6,072 bases of DNA, taken from Pseudomonadota bacterium. GTDB taxonomy: Bacteria > Pseudomonadota > Alphaproteobacteria > Acetobacterales > Acetobacteraceae. Positions 5,706 through 6,072 of the stretch are shown one piece after another (the stretch's first letter is position 1; the number at the start of each line of letters is the position of its first letter). Below the pieces are notes generated by a model, which saw nothing but the letters and a program-made list of their open reading frames with translations, was not told the DNA's origin and searched no databases. The translations under genes and the position numbers were made by a program. The stretch lies in assembly GCA_021815835.1 (NCBI GenBank), contig JAKAZN010000135.1:1-6072 (forward strand), read 5' to 3'.

Positions 5706-6072
5706 TCAGTCGAACACCTCGGGGTTCACCGCATGGGCACGGATCGGGTGTCCGTCCAGCACCGAGAGGATGTTCTCCGCCGTCACCCGCGCCATCCCCG
5801 CCATTGATTCCACGGTCACGCCGGCCATGTGCGGCGACGAGATCACTTGCGGCAGCGCGAGCAGCGGGTTGTCGGTGGGCGTGGGTTCGTCGGCGAACAC
5901 GTCAAGCCCGGCGCCCGAGATATGCCCCGACCGCAGCGCCGCGGCGAGCGCGTTCTCATCGATGATCCCGCCGCGCGCGGTGTTGACGATCCCCGCGCCG
6001 CGCTTCATCCGCGCAAAACGGGCGGCGTTGAACATCCCCACCGTCTCGGCATTCTTCGGGCAGTGGATGGAG
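5706..6072 (-). CDS. D-isomer-specific 2-hydroxyacid dehydrogenase (SerA-like), 5' end outside window
   Basis: C-terminal part, about 121 residues, of an NAD(P)-dependent 2-hydroxyacid dehydrogenase of the D-3-phosphoglycerate dehydrogenase type. The visible part begins SIHCPKNAETVGMFNAARFA (nt 6071 downward) and continues with MKRGAGIVNTARGGIIDENA, the second half of the NAD-binding domain, whose Arg in NTARG binds the substrate carboxylate in this family. Next come ALRSGHISGAGLDVFADEP, where the Glu of DEP is the partner of the catalytic His, and ISSPHMAGVTVESM, with that His in SPH. The protein ends soon after (VNPEVFD), so it lacks the C-terminal ACT regulatory domain of long SerA proteins and is of the short type. 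Such proteins may be phosphoglycerate, glyoxylate/hydroxypyruvate or other 2-oxoacid reductases, and the missing N-terminal part would be needed to decide. The frame is open to the window edge; an internal GTG at 6041 is not the true start. It is the first visible gene of the minus-strand operon. Confidence 0.92.
   Translation of the reverse strand, partial: SIHCPKNAETVGMFNAARFARMKRGAGIVNTARGGIIDENALAAALRSGHISGAGLDVFADEPTPTDNPLLALPQVISSPHMAGVTVESMAGMARVTAENILSVLDGHPIRAHAVNPEVFD

Noticed and set aside
4817..5965. A 382-codon plus-strand frame antisense to the FkbM and dehydrogenase genes
   Set aside because: It is His/Arg/Gln-rich shadow coding. The minus-strand genes have clear family motifs and operon spacing.

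Overview
This 6,072-base window is very GC-rich chromosomal DNA (roughly 70% G+C by eye) with strong G/C preference at third codon positions. Gene content points to an alphaproteobacterium: a PurU-type deformylase, an elongator-type tRNA-Met(CAT) with a short D-loop and encoded CCA, a CoxL/xanthine-dehydrogenase-like molybdenum hydroxylase and an FkbM methyltransferase. Acetobacteraceae or another Rhodospirillales lineage is my best guess, but this is an inference from general resemblance; no species-level marker is present.

Layout. Positions 76-939 (+) encode formyltetrahydrofolate deformylase (PurU). Positions 940-1329 are a degenerate intergenic stretch. It holds what looks like the C-terminal remnant of an XRE/HigA-type antitoxin on the minus strand (about 983-1096) and a perfect tandem duplication of a 15-mer (1171-1200). 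A tRNA-Met(CAT) lies on the minus strand (1330-1404) behind a recognisable sigma70-type promoter. Divergent from it, positions 1503-3797 (+) encode a complete 764-residue molybdopterin-binding large subunit of the xanthine dehydrogenase/CoxL family, with no iron-sulfur or FAD subunit beside it. A short hairpin-rich gap leads to a 90-residue hypothetical protein (3924-4196, +).

A convergent minus-strand operon fills the rest. In transcription order it is a D-isomer-specific 2-hydroxyacid dehydrogenase (SerA/phosphoglycerate dehydrogenase type, 5' end outside the window, 6072-5706), an FkbM-family methyltransferase (5692-4820) and an AhpD-like peroxidase-related protein (4799-4224). The gaps are 13 and 20 bases, so co-transcription is very likely.

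How the genes relate. The plus-strand genes look unrelated in function: one-carbon/purine metabolism (PurU), an orphan molybdenum hydroxylase and an unknown small protein. The minus-strand genes form a real transcription unit, but their joint pathway is not evident from three genes. I see no CRISPR array, insertion sequence, phage genes or clear new multi-gene system. The points most worth a second look are glutamine in place of the usual catalytic glutamate in the molybdenum hydroxylase, the orphan state of that subunit, the antitoxin remnant, and the small uncharacterised protein.
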